39,195 bases of DNA from Bradyrhizobium sp. U87765 SZCCT0048 (GCF_018131225.1 NZ_JAFCMM010000010.1:1-39195), one strand, 5' to 3'; positions 1 through 7,319 are shown, counted from the stretch's first letter. The notes: generated from the sequence alone by a model not told the origin. Made by a program: numbers and translations.

Positions 1-161
1 AACATGTCGAACTCCTCGAACGAGCCCTTGTCGAGCAAGAGCTCGATGCGCTCGCGCGCCGTCAGCTTGCCGCGGCCGTGCTGCGCCTCGATACGCTTCT
101 CGCCGCCTCCCAGCTTGGCGCCGGCACGCCGCGCCTCGAGCTTCTCGACGATGTCCTTCAT
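1..161 (-). CDS. pccB: Propionyl/acetyl-CoA carboxylase carboxyltransferase (beta) subunit, N-terminal part
   Basis: The first ~53 codons of a minus-strand gene that runs off the left edge. The peptide begins MKDIVEKLEARRAG and contains GKLTARERIELLLDKGSFEEFD, the standard N-terminus of biotin-dependent carboxyltransferase beta subunits (PccB/AccD5 type). These transfer carboxyl from carboxybiotin to propionyl-CoA in the cytoplasmic propionate/odd-chain degradation route. The ATG at 161-159 is preceded by GGAGG at good spacing, so the start is well supported. The biotin-bearing alpha subunit is not in the window. The specificity (propionyl versus another short acyl-CoA) cannot be settled from this fragment. 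Confidence 0.9.
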   Translation of the reverse strand, partial: MKDIVEKLEARRAGAKLGGGEKRIEAQHGRGKLTARERIELLLDKGSFEEFDM

Positions 162-236
162 GCGTTGCCTCCGGCGACCGCCGCCGCCCTTCCCGAACCG
201 AACTGCCGCATGTGTCTAGCATGCGACAGCCAGTGA

Positions 237-277
237 GGAAAACGGTCCTGCGGCGGCCGGCGCCGGCCGCGCCGCAG
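237..277 (-). terminator. Hairpin downstream of the membrane-protein gene, possible terminator
   Basis: Right after the stop codon of the 280-1251 gene lies a GC-only hairpin (248-277). The outer arms are CTGCGGC/GCCGCAG, the inner arms GCCGGC/GCCGGC, with a two-base bulge. On the minus strand a short TTTT (242-239) follows only after a five-base gap, so it is at best a weak intrinsic terminator separating this gene from pccB. Confidence 0.35.
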
Positions 278-279
278 CG

Positions 280-1251
280 TCAGGCCGGCACCGCCGGCGC
301 GACGCGGCGGTTGAAGCTCCAAAGGCCGAAGGCAAAGGCGAGCAGCAGCACGCCCGCGCCGAGCACGGTCCCGGGCGAGGCCCCGAGCTTCTCGAACCAC
401 TGGGTGTAGAAATGAATCGCGGCGAACACCGCGACGACATTGACCATCCAGCGCCGGTTGGTCTTCACCGCCCAGACCCCGGCCCCCGCCAATGCCGCCG
501 CCCAGCCGAGGCTGAACACCAGCGGCGACACGTATTCGCTGCGCGCGGTATAGTCGTGGAGGATGGAGGCATCGCCGTGCAGCAACGCGCGCAGCCGCAA
601 GAGCCGGTCGCCCCACAGCGAGCCGACCCAGAAACCGAAATTGATCATCAGCACCGCGGTGCGCGCCGCGATCAGCCCCAGCCGTTCATAGGCGGCGCTG
701 ACACGCTGCGAGATCAGGTAGCCGGCGAGCGCGATCACGGCAAACACCACGATGGTCAGCGTCGGCTCCTCGACGGAGAGCGAGTACATGGCATGGCGAT
801 AGTCGGTGCTGCTGCCGAGGCAGCCGCCGATCACCAGCACGGATGCCGCGATCAGCAACCCCGAGCGCGCCACCACCGCGGCGCCGGCCAGCAGCACGGT
901 GATCGACGCCATCGCCCGCAGCGAGCCATCGTCGAGCACGGCAAGGCCGCCGCAGAATGCCAGCGCGCCGAGCACCAGGCAGATCTGTGCGAGGAGTTCC
1001 CAGGCCCTGGCGCCCGCGGTCTGCAGCCCGAGCCCGAGACCGAACAGGACGACGCCAAGGCCGAGCGCCGTGAACGGCGACGGCAGCAGCGCGCCGGCGC
1101 CGGCGGCGACCGCCACCACGCCGAATCCAACCAGAATGTTGATGCCGAGCGAGATGGTATCGCGCGCCGCGAGGCCGCGCAGCCGCTCGGCCTCCGCCGC
1201 TGTCAGCTTGCCGCTGGCGACGAGGTCGGTGAGGTCCAGGGTAACTTTCAT
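280..1251 (-). CDS. Multi-spanning inner-membrane protein, unknown function (DUF2157-like)
   Basis: A 323-residue protein. A short polar N-terminus (MKVTLDLTDLVASGKLTAAEAERL, residues 1-24) resembles the cytosolic start of DUF2157 membrane proteins. It is followed by about eight to ten hydrophobic helices from residue ~34 to ~312, linked by short polar loops with Arg-rich turns (for example around DRLLRLRALLHGD). No catalytic motif is visible. It may form a unit with the NTF2-like gene upstream on the same strand (about 85 bp apart), but the spacing does not prove an operon. I do not recognise a function; the family assignment rests on the overall pattern only. Confidence 0.75.
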   Translation of the reverse strand: MKVTLDLTDLVASGKLTAAEAERLRGLAARDTISLGINILVGFGVVAVAAGAGALLPSPFTALGLGVVLFGLGLGLQTAGARAWELLAQICLVLGALAFCGGLAVLDDGSLRAMASITVLLAGAAVVARSGLLIAASVLVIGGCLGSSTDYRHAMYSLSVEEPTLTIVVFAVIALAGYLISQRVSAAYERLGLIAARTAVLMINFGFWVGSLWGDRLLRLRALLHGDASILHDYTARSEYVSPLVFSLGWAAALAGAGVWAVKTNRRWMVNVVAVFAAIHFYTQWFEKLGASPGTVLGAGVLLLAFAFGLWSFNRRVAPAVPA

Positions 1252-1336
1252 GATGGCCTTTTCAGACGGAGTGATGTCCGTATGGGTAGCCGATCAGCCC
1301 CTGCCGGTTCAATCGCGCGCGCAGCGTCTCGCGCGG

Positions 1337-1717
1337 TCACTTGTCGCGCGGCGGCCGACTGGTGACGAAATAGCTGTCCTTGCTGACCACGAGGCCGTCG
1401 CGCAGGGTGATCAGGTCGATCAGCTCCATGGTCACCGGCGCGCCGTCCGGCGTGGTCGCGGTGATGATGGATTCGGCGACAAAGTGATCGTCGCTGCCAT
1501 GCAGCGACACCGCCTCGAACTTCAGGCCCGGCAGGCCGGAAAAATCCTTGCCGAACTGCTCAGCCACCGCCTCCTTGCCGCGGAAGACGCGCGCGCTGCC
1601 ATGGCGGCGATAGCTGGTGTCTTCGGCATGCATGGCCATGATCGCGGCAATGTCGTGCGCGTTCCACGCCGCATTGTAGCGCGTGGCGATCTCCTTGTAG
1701 GACGGCTGCGCGGTCAT
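1337..1717 (-). CDS. SnoaL-like / NTF2-superfamily protein
   Basis: 126 residues starting MTAQPSYKEIATRYNAAWNAHD. The pattern 'W..HD...I...H..D..Y' with a later 'G.EAVAEQF' is typical of SnoaL-like polyketide-cyclase-fold proteins that form small alpha+beta cone dimers. I chose the ATG at 1717 because GGGAG lies seven to eight bases upstream; an in-frame extension to 1822 has unlikely composition. The substrate is unknown. Many members are non-enzymatic or have unassigned ligands. A domain of the same fold occurs at the C-terminus of the nearby ECF sigma factor (3241-4146), but no direct link is shown. Confidence 0.8.
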   Translation of the reverse strand: MTAQPSYKEIATRYNAAWNAHDIAAIMAMHAEDTSYRRHGSARVFRGKEAVAEQFGKDFSGLPGLKFEAVSLHGSDDHFVAESIITATTPDGAPVTMELIDLITLRDGLVVSKDSYFVTSRPPRDK

Positions 1718-1828
1718 GGCGCTCTCCCGATCTGTTGTTGTGGTTCGGGTGCCATTCAACCCCGCCTGCATGGCGGCTGTCCAGCGCTGGACGGGCGGCA
1801 TTCGAGACCGTCGCGCCGGCAAGGCATT

Positions 1829-2755
1829 CTATCGTGACAGAATGCCCAGCAGATTGCCGCTCATGATACGCGCCAGCGCCTCCCGGCTGTTCGTTGCACG
1901 CTGCACCTGGATCCGGCTGGTCAGGAGATCGCCGTAGGGAGCAGCCGAGGCGAAGATGGCGCGGTCCGGAATCTCCCTGGCGGCCAGAAAAGGTCCATAC
2001 CAGGTCTGCGGCGTGCCCAAATCGACGAAGACGTTCGGCGTCGCCTCCTTGACCGCTTCGATGGTCGAGAGCCAGTTGGGGCCCCCGAGCTGGCCGATGA
2101 TGATCGGCACACGCGAATACCGGGCGGCCAGACGAATATAGGTCGCGATGTCCTCGGCCGTTTGCGGCGCGGCCGCATGCAGCAGGATGGGATAACGCCC
2201 GCCGTGATCCGCGGCGGCTTGAAACACCGGTTCGACCAGCGCAGCCTGGCCGACAGGCGGTGAAATTTCGCCAATTCCCTTCAGGCCTCGTCCGACAATC
2301 TCTTCACTCACCCAGGAGCCGATCCTTGACGGCTCGTCCATCGGTACTCCTCCAAAGCCGATGTACCGCGATGGCCATTCGCGCAATGTGGCGTGCAATT
2401 CGGCCATCGCCCCGGCAATGCCCAGGGCCGAAGCGCCTGCGGTCACCCTGGATAGAACGCTCATTTCCGCCTTGAATGAATGAAGGTCCGTCGCCCGCTC
2501 CGGATGAGGACGCGACATCAGGAGAACGCTCTTGCCAATGCCCGCTTCATCCATCGACTGAATGTGGGCCGCTGGCGGCAAGATCAGGTGAGCATGAGCA
2601 TCAATGACAGGTACCGAGTCATCGAGCATCGATTTCGATCCTTCCAGCCTGGCCGCCGTGGCGGCGAGTGGCGAGGTCGTGGCGGCAATTGCTGCGGCGC
2701 AAACGGCCAGAAATCGTCGGCGCGGCAGTCGCCCATCATCGTCCCCTGTCGTCAC
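1829..2755 (-). CDS. Tat-exported amidohydrolase-family protein with altered active-site residues
   Basis: About 308 residues. The N-terminus has a twin-arginine signal (RLPRRRFLAVCAAAIAA then an Ala-rich stretch), so export folded to the periplasm is likely. The body fits Amidohydrolase_2 (PF04909), a TIM-barrel metal-dependent hydrolase family: DAHAH (His56, His58 counted from the upstream ATG) and LLHAAAP (His195). The strand-6 His of the family motif 'HLGG' is Gln here (GQLGG, Gln224), and the C-terminal 'GSD.P' Asp is Ala (ASAAP, Ala273), so canonical metal catalysis is doubtful. An ATG at 2761 abuts GGGAG directly; the GTG at 2755, six bases from the same Shine-Dalgarno, is the better start. 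It is divergent from a MerR regulator. Confidence 0.8.
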   Translation of the reverse strand: MTTGDDDGRLPRRRFLAVCAAAIAATTSPLAATAARLEGSKSMLDDSVPVIDAHAHLILPPAAHIQSMDEAGIGKSVLLMSRPHPERATDLHSFKAEMSVLSRVTAGASALGIAGAMAELHATLREWPSRYIGFGGVPMDEPSRIGSWVSEEIVGRGLKGIGEISPPVGQAALVEPVFQAAADHGGRYPILLHAAAPQTAEDIATYIRLAARYSRVPIIIGQLGGPNWLSTIEAVKEATPNVFVDLGTPQTWYGPFLAAREIPDRAIFASAAPYGDLLTSRIQVQRATNSREALARIMSGNLLGILSR

Positions 2756-2796
2756 AGTCATCTCCCGGCAAAACGATTGAAGTTGTCAGCGGCGGG

Positions 2797-2828
2797 ACGG
2801 TACGGTCTGACATGCATGTCAGAGTCAA
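2797..2828 (-). promoter_or_regulatory. MerR-type promoter with operator dyad, reading toward the amidohydrolase gene
   Basis: On the minus strand TTGACT (2828-2823) and TACCGT (2802-2797) are separated by 20 bp. An 18-bp perfect palindrome, TCTGACATGCATGTCAGA (2806-2823), fills most of the spacer. Over-long 19-20 bp spacers with a dyad between the -35 and -10 are the known signature of promoters activated by MerR-family proteins through DNA untwisting. Position, orientation and the adjacent merR gene agree; binding itself is inference. Confidence 0.6.
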
Positions 2829-2832
2829 GACC

Positions 2833-3210
2833 ATGAAGATCGGCGAGCTTTCAAAGCGTACCGGCGTCAGCGTGAGGATGCTGCGCCACTATGAGGAGCT
2901 GGGGCTCGTCCGGCCGCAGAGAACGGCAGCGGGCTATCGCACCTATGGGGCCGGCGACATCGGCACGATCAAGCGTGTTGTCCTGCTGAACAAGGCGGGA
3001 CTGGAACTGCGCAGGCTTCGCCATCTCATCGGCTGTGAACTCGGCGACAACGGCATGCGTACGCAGCTCTGCGCCCCGTTGCAATCGGTTCTCGCTTCCA
3101 AGCACGCCGAGCTCGCCCGACAGATCAGCGATCTGCGAAAGAGCTACAAGATGCTGTCCAGGCTGCTGGCTGCGCAGGAGCTGTCGATGCCGGCCCCCGA
3201 CCGAAGGTGA
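2833..3210 (+). CDS. MerR-family transcriptional regulator
   Basis: 125 residues from the ATG at 2833 (MKIGELSKRTGVSVRMLRHYEELGLVRP). This is the canonical MerR winged helix-turn-helix: helix-turn-helix at residues ~1-22, then HYEELGLV and the wing GYRTYGAGD. A dimerisation coiled coil follows at about residues 75-115 (SVLASKHAELARQISDLRKSY). The tail is short with no conserved Cys pattern, so the effector is more likely organic than metal. The upstream in-frame ATG at 2812 lies inside the 18-bp operator dyad and is less likely. The gene is divergent from the amidohydrolase, the probable target, and probably autoregulated through the same dyad. Confidence 0.88.
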   Translation: MKIGELSKRTGVSVRMLRHYEELGLVRPQRTAAGYRTYGAGDIGTIKRVVLLNKAGLELRRLRHLIGCELGDNGMRTQLCAPLQSVLASKHAELARQISDLRKSYKMLSRLLAAQELSMPAPDRR

Positions 3211-3240
3211 TCCGGGGATGCGCGGCATCAATTGCATTCG

Positions 3241-4146
3241 CTAGCCCGCGACCAGCTCCACCTCCGCCATGACATGCCGCGCGTAGCGATAATCGCGGAT
3301 ATGGCAGATACGGCCGTCGCGCCAGTCCAGCAGGACGACATAGAGCGGCGGCGCGCCGGCATCAGCCCGCGCGAACACCAGGATGGCTGGCCGGCCGTCG
3401 ACACGGCCGATCCCGAGATGCCAGTCGTCGATCTCGGCATAGTTGCCGAAATAGCGTCCGACAGGCGCACGGCCGTCGAGACGGCTCTTGCCATGCAGGT
3501 CGAGGCGAACGTCGTCGGCGAGCAGCTCGCGCAGCGCGTCGAAGTCGCGCGCGTTGAAGCGTGCGACATAGGCGGCCAGACGCGCCCGTTCGCCGCTGTC
3601 GAGGGGCGCGACGGGCGGCCCCTCGGGCGCATGCGCCAGCGCTCGCAGACGCAGACGGCCCTTGTGCAGCGCCGCCTTCACCGCCGGCACCGTGAGCCCG
3701 GTGACGTCGGCGATCTCCTGCAGCGAATGCCCGAGCACGTCCATCAGGATCACGCTGCTGCGCTGCGCCGGCGGCAGGTGCATGAAGGTGCGCAGGCTGG
3801 TGGCGGCGATGTCGGGATCGACGCCGTGCGTGCCGGGATCGGCGACGTCGTCGGGATCGTCGTCGGCCTGCAACACAGCGATCCGGCCGCGGCGCCGCAG
3901 ATAGTCAAGCGCGGTGTTGTGGATGATGCGGAACACCCAGCCCTCGACATTGACGATATCGCCGGCGCGCGGCAGCGCCTCGATCGCCTTGAGCAGGGCG
4001 TCCTGGACCACGTCCTCGCCGTCGATCGCCGAACCGGTCATGCGCGCGGTGTAGCGATGCAGCTTCGGCCGCAGCGCGCCGATCGCCTGCGCCAGCACGT
4101 CGCGGCCCTCCCTCTCGCCGGAGAGGCTCATGTGGGCGCTCTCCAT
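3241..4146 (-). CDS. ECF sigma factor with C-terminal SnoaL-like domain (SigJ-like)
   Basis: 301 residues. Sigma region 2 spans ~20-90 (DGEDVVQDALLKAIEAL, then NVEGWVFRIIHNTALDYLRRR), region 4 ~115-172 (LPPAQRSSVILMDVLGHSLQEIA, then helix-turn-helix VPAVKAALHKGR). A SnoaL/NTF2-like domain follows (~185-300; ARFNARDFDALRELLADDV). The layout matches sigma factors such as SigJ/ECF41 and ECF56, whose fused domain replaces a separate anti-sigma factor. The ECF41 signatures WLPEP and DGGGR are not visible, so the subgroup is open. The ATG at 4146 lies one base after the upstream gene's TGA, suggesting coupling; the ATG at 4131 has a better Shine-Dalgarno (GGAGAG, seven bases). No anti-sigma gene lies nearby. 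Confidence 0.88.
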   Translation of the reverse strand: MESAHMSLSGEREGRDVLAQAIGALRPKLHRYTARMTGSAIDGEDVVQDALLKAIEALPRAGDIVNVEGWVFRIIHNTALDYLRRRGRIAVLQADDDPDDVADPGTHGVDPDIAATSLRTFMHLPPAQRSSVILMDVLGHSLQEIADVTGLTVPAVKAALHKGRLRLRALAHAPEGPPVAPLDSGERARLAAYVARFNARDFDALRELLADDVRLDLHGKSRLDGRAPVGRYFGNYAEIDDWHLGIGRVDGRPAILVFARADAGAPPLYVVLLDWRDGRICHIRDYRYARHVMAEVELVAG

Positions 4147-4147
4147 G

Positions 4148-4459
4148 TCATGGCGTGCGCCCCTCGCCGATCATGCGGTAGTTGCCGACGACCACCGCCT
4201 CGGAAAATTGCGGCGCCTCGGCGCAGCGCTCGGCGATGCCGCCTGAGAACGCCTTGAACGCCGCGAAGTCCGGCAGCACGCTGCGCTCGCCCTCGCTCTC
4301 GACGAGATGGACGAAGGTGTCGTCGGCGAGCCGCAGCACGGCATAGCGCAGGCCATCGGGCGCGCGCGCGCCAAGCTCAAGAAACACATTTTCGATCAGG
4401 CGCTGGTTCTCGGCAGCCATTCCCGGCTTCGTCCGGTAGCGCACGACGGTTCGTTTCAT
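4148..4459 (-). CDS. Small dimeric alpha/beta-barrel protein, antibiotic biosynthesis monooxygenase-like
   Basis: 103 residues beginning MKRTVVRYRTKPGMAAENQRLIENVF. A beta strand, then a helix containing 'GMAAENQRLIENVF', then 'YAVLRLADDTFVHLVE' and a late 'FSEAVVVGNYRMIG' strand fit the ferredoxin-like fold of the ABM/EthD group. No cofactor site can be read. The start is supported by GAGGAG about seven bases upstream of the ATG at 4459. Its stop is one base from the sigma-factor ATG, so the two genes are cotranscribed and probably translationally coupled. Partnering of SnoaL-tailed sigma factors with small oxidative enzymes is known in general, but the substrate here is unknown. Confidence 0.75.
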   Translation of the reverse strand: MKRTVVRYRTKPGMAAENQRLIENVFLELGARAPDGLRYAVLRLADDTFVHLVESEGERSVLPDFAAFKAFSGGIAERCAEAPQFSEAVVVGNYRMIGEGRTP

Positions 4460-4506
4460 GGCGGTCTCCTCGGATCGGTCAGGCCGGCAGCCCGTGCCGC
4501 CCATAT

Positions 4507-4541
4507 CCTGAACCCATGTCCTAAACCCGTGTCCTGAAGAC
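4507..4541. repeat. Short tandem repeat (13-bp unit) in a divergent intergenic region
   Basis: Two 13-bp units, CCTGAACCCATGT (4507-4519) and CCTAAACCCGTGT (4520-4532), are followed by a partial third, CCTGAAGAC. They lie between the divergent monooxygenase-like gene (start 4459) and the MFS gene (start 4669). They could be tandem binding sites or simple slippage. No protein is assigned. Confidence 0.5.
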
Positions 4542-4668
4542 GTCGCAGCCGCGCGAAAGGATTCCGCCCCCGGCAAAAAAATATGCCCCACCGATATTGT
4601 CGTCGCCGGCATCCTTTGCCCCGCGCCCATCGTCTTCACCGGCACAGCCCTCGTTCCAAGACGATCCG

Positions 4669-6096
4669 ATGACCCTTCATGCCTCCCCAGCCTCCCCGAC
4701 GATCGGCGCAGCGGCCGCGCGGCGCGTGCTCGCCCTCACCTCGGCCGCGTCCTTCATGGTCGCGCTCGACGCGCTGGTGCTGACCACCGCGCTCGCCACC
4801 ATCCGCGCCGACCTCCACACCAGCATCGCCACGCTGCAGTGGACCGTCAACGCGTACAATATCAGTTTCGCGGTGCTGCTGCTGACTGGCGCCGCCCTCG
4901 GCGACCGCTTCGGGCGGCGGCGGATGTTCACGCTCGGTCTTGCGGTGTTCGTCGCTGCCTCCGTTGCCTGCGGCCTTGCGGGCGATGTCGGCCAGCTCAT
5001 CGCCGCCCGCGCCGTCCAGGGCGCCGGCGCCGCGCTGGTGATGCCGCTGGCGATGGCGCTGCTCGGTGCGGCCTATCCGCCCGAGCAGCGCGGCCGCGTG
5101 CTCGGCCTGTTCGGCGGCGTCACCGGCCTCGCCCTGATCGCCGGGCCACTTGCGGGCGGCGCCATCGTCGCCGGCCTCGCCTGGCCGTGGATCTTCTGGA
5201 TCAACCTGCCGGTCGGCGTCGCCGTCATCGTCCTCACGCTGCGCCACTGTCCGGAGAGCTTCGGCCCGCCGACGCCGCTCGACCCCGGCGGCCTCGCGCT
5301 CGCCGCCACAGCGGCGCTGGCGCTGGTGTGGGCGCTGGTGCGCGGCAACGAAGCCGGCTGGTCGAGCACGGAGGTGGTGGCCGCGCTCTGTGTCACCGTC
5401 ATGGTCGGCGCCGCCTTCCTCGCCTGGGAAGCGCGCGTGGCGGCCCCGATGGTGCCGCTGCGGCTGTTCAGGCAGCGCGCCTTCGCTGCCGGCATTGCGG
5501 CGAGCTTCCTGTTCTACGCCGCGATGTACAGCGTGGTTTTCTTCCTGCCCCAGTTTCTACAGACGGCGCAGGGCTTCGGTCCGTTCGCGGCGGGCCTGCG
5601 CCTGCTGCCATGGACGGCGACGCTGTTCGTGTTCGCCCCGCTCGGCGGCCGGCTGGTCGAGCGGCTCGGCGCGCGCATACTGGTCGCGGGCGGCACGCTG
5701 CTGCAGGCGATCGGATTTGCCGTCGTCGGCGTCACCGCCGCGCCCGACCTCGCGCTGCCGGCGCTGGCCGTGCCGTTCGCGGTCGCAGGCGCCGGTGTGT
5801 CGCTGGCGATGCCGGCGGCACAGGCCGCGGTGCTCGGCGCCGTCGCCCCGGCCGAGATCGGCAAGGCATCGGGCATTTTCAACATGGCACGGTTTTTCGG
5901 CGGTGTGTGTGGGATCGCGCTGGCGGTCGCGGTGTTCGCCGCCGGCGGCGGGCGGACCTCACCGCAGGGCTTTGGCCACGGCTTTGCGCTCGCGATCGGC
6001 GCCGCGGCGATGATGTCATTGTCGGCTGCGATCGTGGCGCTGGCGCTGCCGGGCCGGCGCCAGGCGGCGGCCGCCGTCGCGCGCGCGCAGGCGTGA
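4669..6096 (+). CDS. MFS multidrug exporter, DHA2 (14-TM, EmrB/QacA) family
   Basis: 475 residues. It opens with TM1 (VLALTSAASFMVALDALVLTTAL), whose LD and TT residues are the DHA2 motif D1. Motif A, GDRFGRRRMF, lies between TM2 and TM3. Motif-C-like Gly/Ala-rich TM5 follows (GLFGGVTGLALIAGPLAGG). About fourteen hydrophobic helices can be counted. Such proteins export drugs or dyes by proton antiport across the inner membrane; the substrate cannot be predicted. The ATG at 4669 precedes TM1 by ~20 residues and lacks a strong Shine-Dalgarno. It converges with the beta-lactamase-like gene, nine bases apart. No membrane-fusion partner or TetR/MarR regulator is adjacent. Confidence 0.9.
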   Translation: MTLHASPASPTIGAAAARRVLALTSAASFMVALDALVLTTALATIRADLHTSIATLQWTVNAYNISFAVLLLTGAALGDRFGRRRMFTLGLAVFVAASVACGLAGDVGQLIAARAVQGAGAALVMPLAMALLGAAYPPEQRGRVLGLFGGVTGLALIAGPLAGGAIVAGLAWPWIFWINLPVGVAVIVLTLRHCPESFGPPTPLDPGGLALAATAALALVWALVRGNEAGWSSTEVVAALCVTVMVGAAFLAWEARVAAPMVPLRLFRQRAFAAGIAASFLFYAAMYSVVFFLPQFLQTAQGFGPFAAGLRLLPWTATLFVFAPLGGRLVERLGARILVAGGTLLQAIGFAVVGVTAAPDLALPALAVPFAVAGAGVSLAMPAAQAAVLGAVAPAEIGKASGIFNMARFFGGVCGIALAVAVFAAGGGRTSPQGFGHGFALAIGAAAMMSLSAAIVALALPGRRQAAAAVARAQA

Positions 6097-6105
6097 GCGC
6101 GAGAG

Positions 6106-6951
6106 CTACAGCGCGCCGATCTCGCTCAGGCAGGCCTGGGCGAGCTTCATGCGCGCGGCATTGTGGTGCTCCACGCGGATATCGAGGTTGAGGGCGAACA
6201 CCGTCGGGCGATCGCCCTTCTCGACCCAGCCGACCAGCCAGCCAACGCTCGCACGCGTGCCGCCGCCCTCGGTCTTGTCGTCGACGCCGACAAGGCCGGT
6301 CTTGGAGCGGATGACGGCATCGCCGACCTTCGTTTCCGGCAGGATGTCGCGGCCGAGCTGCTGCGCGCGCTTCGACACCGGCAGCGCGTCGCGGCGCAGG
6401 CGGTCGACGAAATCGACCTGCTGCACCGGATCGATCCGCAGGCCGCCGGTCAGCCAGAAGCGGTCGATGCCGCCGCTGGTGTCGCGGTTGCCGTAGTCGA
6501 AGGCATCGAGGGACTGCTGCATGCGCTCCGCGCCGACACGCCGCGCAATTTCCTGGAACACCGGCACGGCGGACGCCGCCATCGCCGAACGCAGCGTGTG
6601 ATCCTTGTTCCACTCCGGGATGAAGCGGGTGACGCCGTCCCACGCAAACACGTCCTTGTCGGGATCGCCGACGACGCCGGTCTCGAGCGCGATGACCGCC
6701 AGCGGAATCTTGAAGGTCGCCGCCGGCAGCAGCGCTTCGCCCGAACGACCGGCATCGCTGGCGATCACCGTATAGTCCTCGACCTTGTAGGCGACGAAGG
6801 TGCCCGCAGTGCCATTGTCGGCGAAGTGACGGGCAAGACTGTCCTGGATGATGTTCTTCATCGGCGCCACGGTGGCGCGGGCGGGCGCGCGAAGGCTGCC
6901 GAGGACAGCCGTGGCGAGTGGCAGGACGAGGGCTTGGCGGCGGTTGAGCAA
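6106..6951 (-). CDS. Class D (OXA-type) beta-lactamase homologue lacking the catalytic serine
   Basis: 281 residues with a Tat-like leader (NRRQALVLPLATAVLG). All class D landmarks are readable in order: PAATFKIP (residues 76-83), SAV (127-129) in ASAVPVFQEIARRVG, YGN (153-155), the DRFWLTGGLRI region with Trp166, KTG (217-219), and GWLVGWVEK. The nucleophile of the S-x-x-K motif (normally PASTFK) is Ala78, codon GCG at 6720-6718; Lys81 is kept. Without Ser78 no acyl-enzyme can form, so this is probably not an active beta-lactamase. The start is a TTG at 6951 with no clear Shine-Dalgarno; the first downstream ATG would remove the leader. It follows fliK and the FlhB-like gene on the same strand after 101 bp. 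Confidence 0.88.
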   Translation of the reverse strand: MLNRRQALVLPLATAVLGSLRAPARATVAPMKNIIQDSLARHFADNGTAGTFVAYKVEDYTVIASDAGRSGEALLPAATFKIPLAVIALETGVVGDPDKDVFAWDGVTRFIPEWNKDHTLRSAMAASAVPVFQEIARRVGAERMQQSLDAFDYGNRDTSGGIDRFWLTGGLRIDPVQQVDFVDRLRRDALPVSKRAQQLGRDILPETKVGDAVIRSKTGLVGVDDKTEGGGTRASVGWLVGWVEKGDRPTVFALNLDIRVEHHNAARMKLAQACLSEIGAL

Positions 6952-7052
6952 GGCGGAATCCGAACGACGGTTGCGGGACGGTCCGGCGTCAGTACATCGG
7001 ATTTCGTGTTGAAAAAATGACGTTTTGAAGGGAATGCAGCCCTGCTATCGGG

Positions 7053-7319
7053 CTATCGGGTCCGCTTCGACAGCCGCAGCACGAAGATCAGCACCTCGGC
7101 CACCGCCTTGTAGAGCTCGACAGGAATTTCGTCGCCGATCTCGACATTCGACAGCGCCCCCGCCAGCACCTCGTTCTCCTGGATCGGGACGTTGTTGGCC
7201 TTCGCCACCTCGATGATCTTCTGGCCGATCGTGCCCTTGCCCTTGGCGACGACGCGCGGCGCGCCGGTCTTGTCATAGTGCAGCGCGATCGCCAGCGAAC
7301 GGGTCGATGCCTCGCTCAT
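7053..7319 (-). CDS. FlhB C-terminal-domain-like protein (FhlB/YlqH type)
   Basis: 88 residues: SLAIALHYDKTGAPRVVAKGKG, then ENEVLAGALSNVEIGDEIPVELYKAVAEVLIFVLRL. This matches the cytoplasmic C-terminal domain of FlhB/EscU-family export-switch proteins, starting just after the position of the NPTH self-cleavage motif. Neither the motif nor the membrane domain is present. Such stand-alone domains are known and some can substitute for FlhB-C. The ATG (7319-7317) overlaps the stop of the upstream fliK-like gene as ATGA, so the two are coupled. That pairing fits the role of FliK, which acts on FlhB-C to switch flagellar secretion from hook to filament substrates. Confidence 0.88.
   Translation of the reverse strand: MSEASTRSLAIALHYDKTGAPRVVAKGKGTIGQKIIEVAKANNVPIQENEVLAGALSNVEIGDEIPVELYKAVAEVLIFVLRLSKRTR

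Noticed and set aside
3241..4146. Sigma factor as a member of the ECF41 group proper
   Set aside because: The linker WLPEP and the DGGGR motif that define that group are not readable, so only the broader SnoaL-tailed class is claimed.
4839..6191. 450-codon plus-strand frame inside the MFS gene
   Set aside because: Arg-rich out-of-frame reading of the exporter; no hydrophobic pattern or domain.
4669..6951. MFS exporter plus OXA homologue as an antibiotic-resistance island
   Set aside because: The genes are convergent, not an operon. The OXA protein lacks its nucleophile, no mobile element flanks them, and the composition matches the surroundings.
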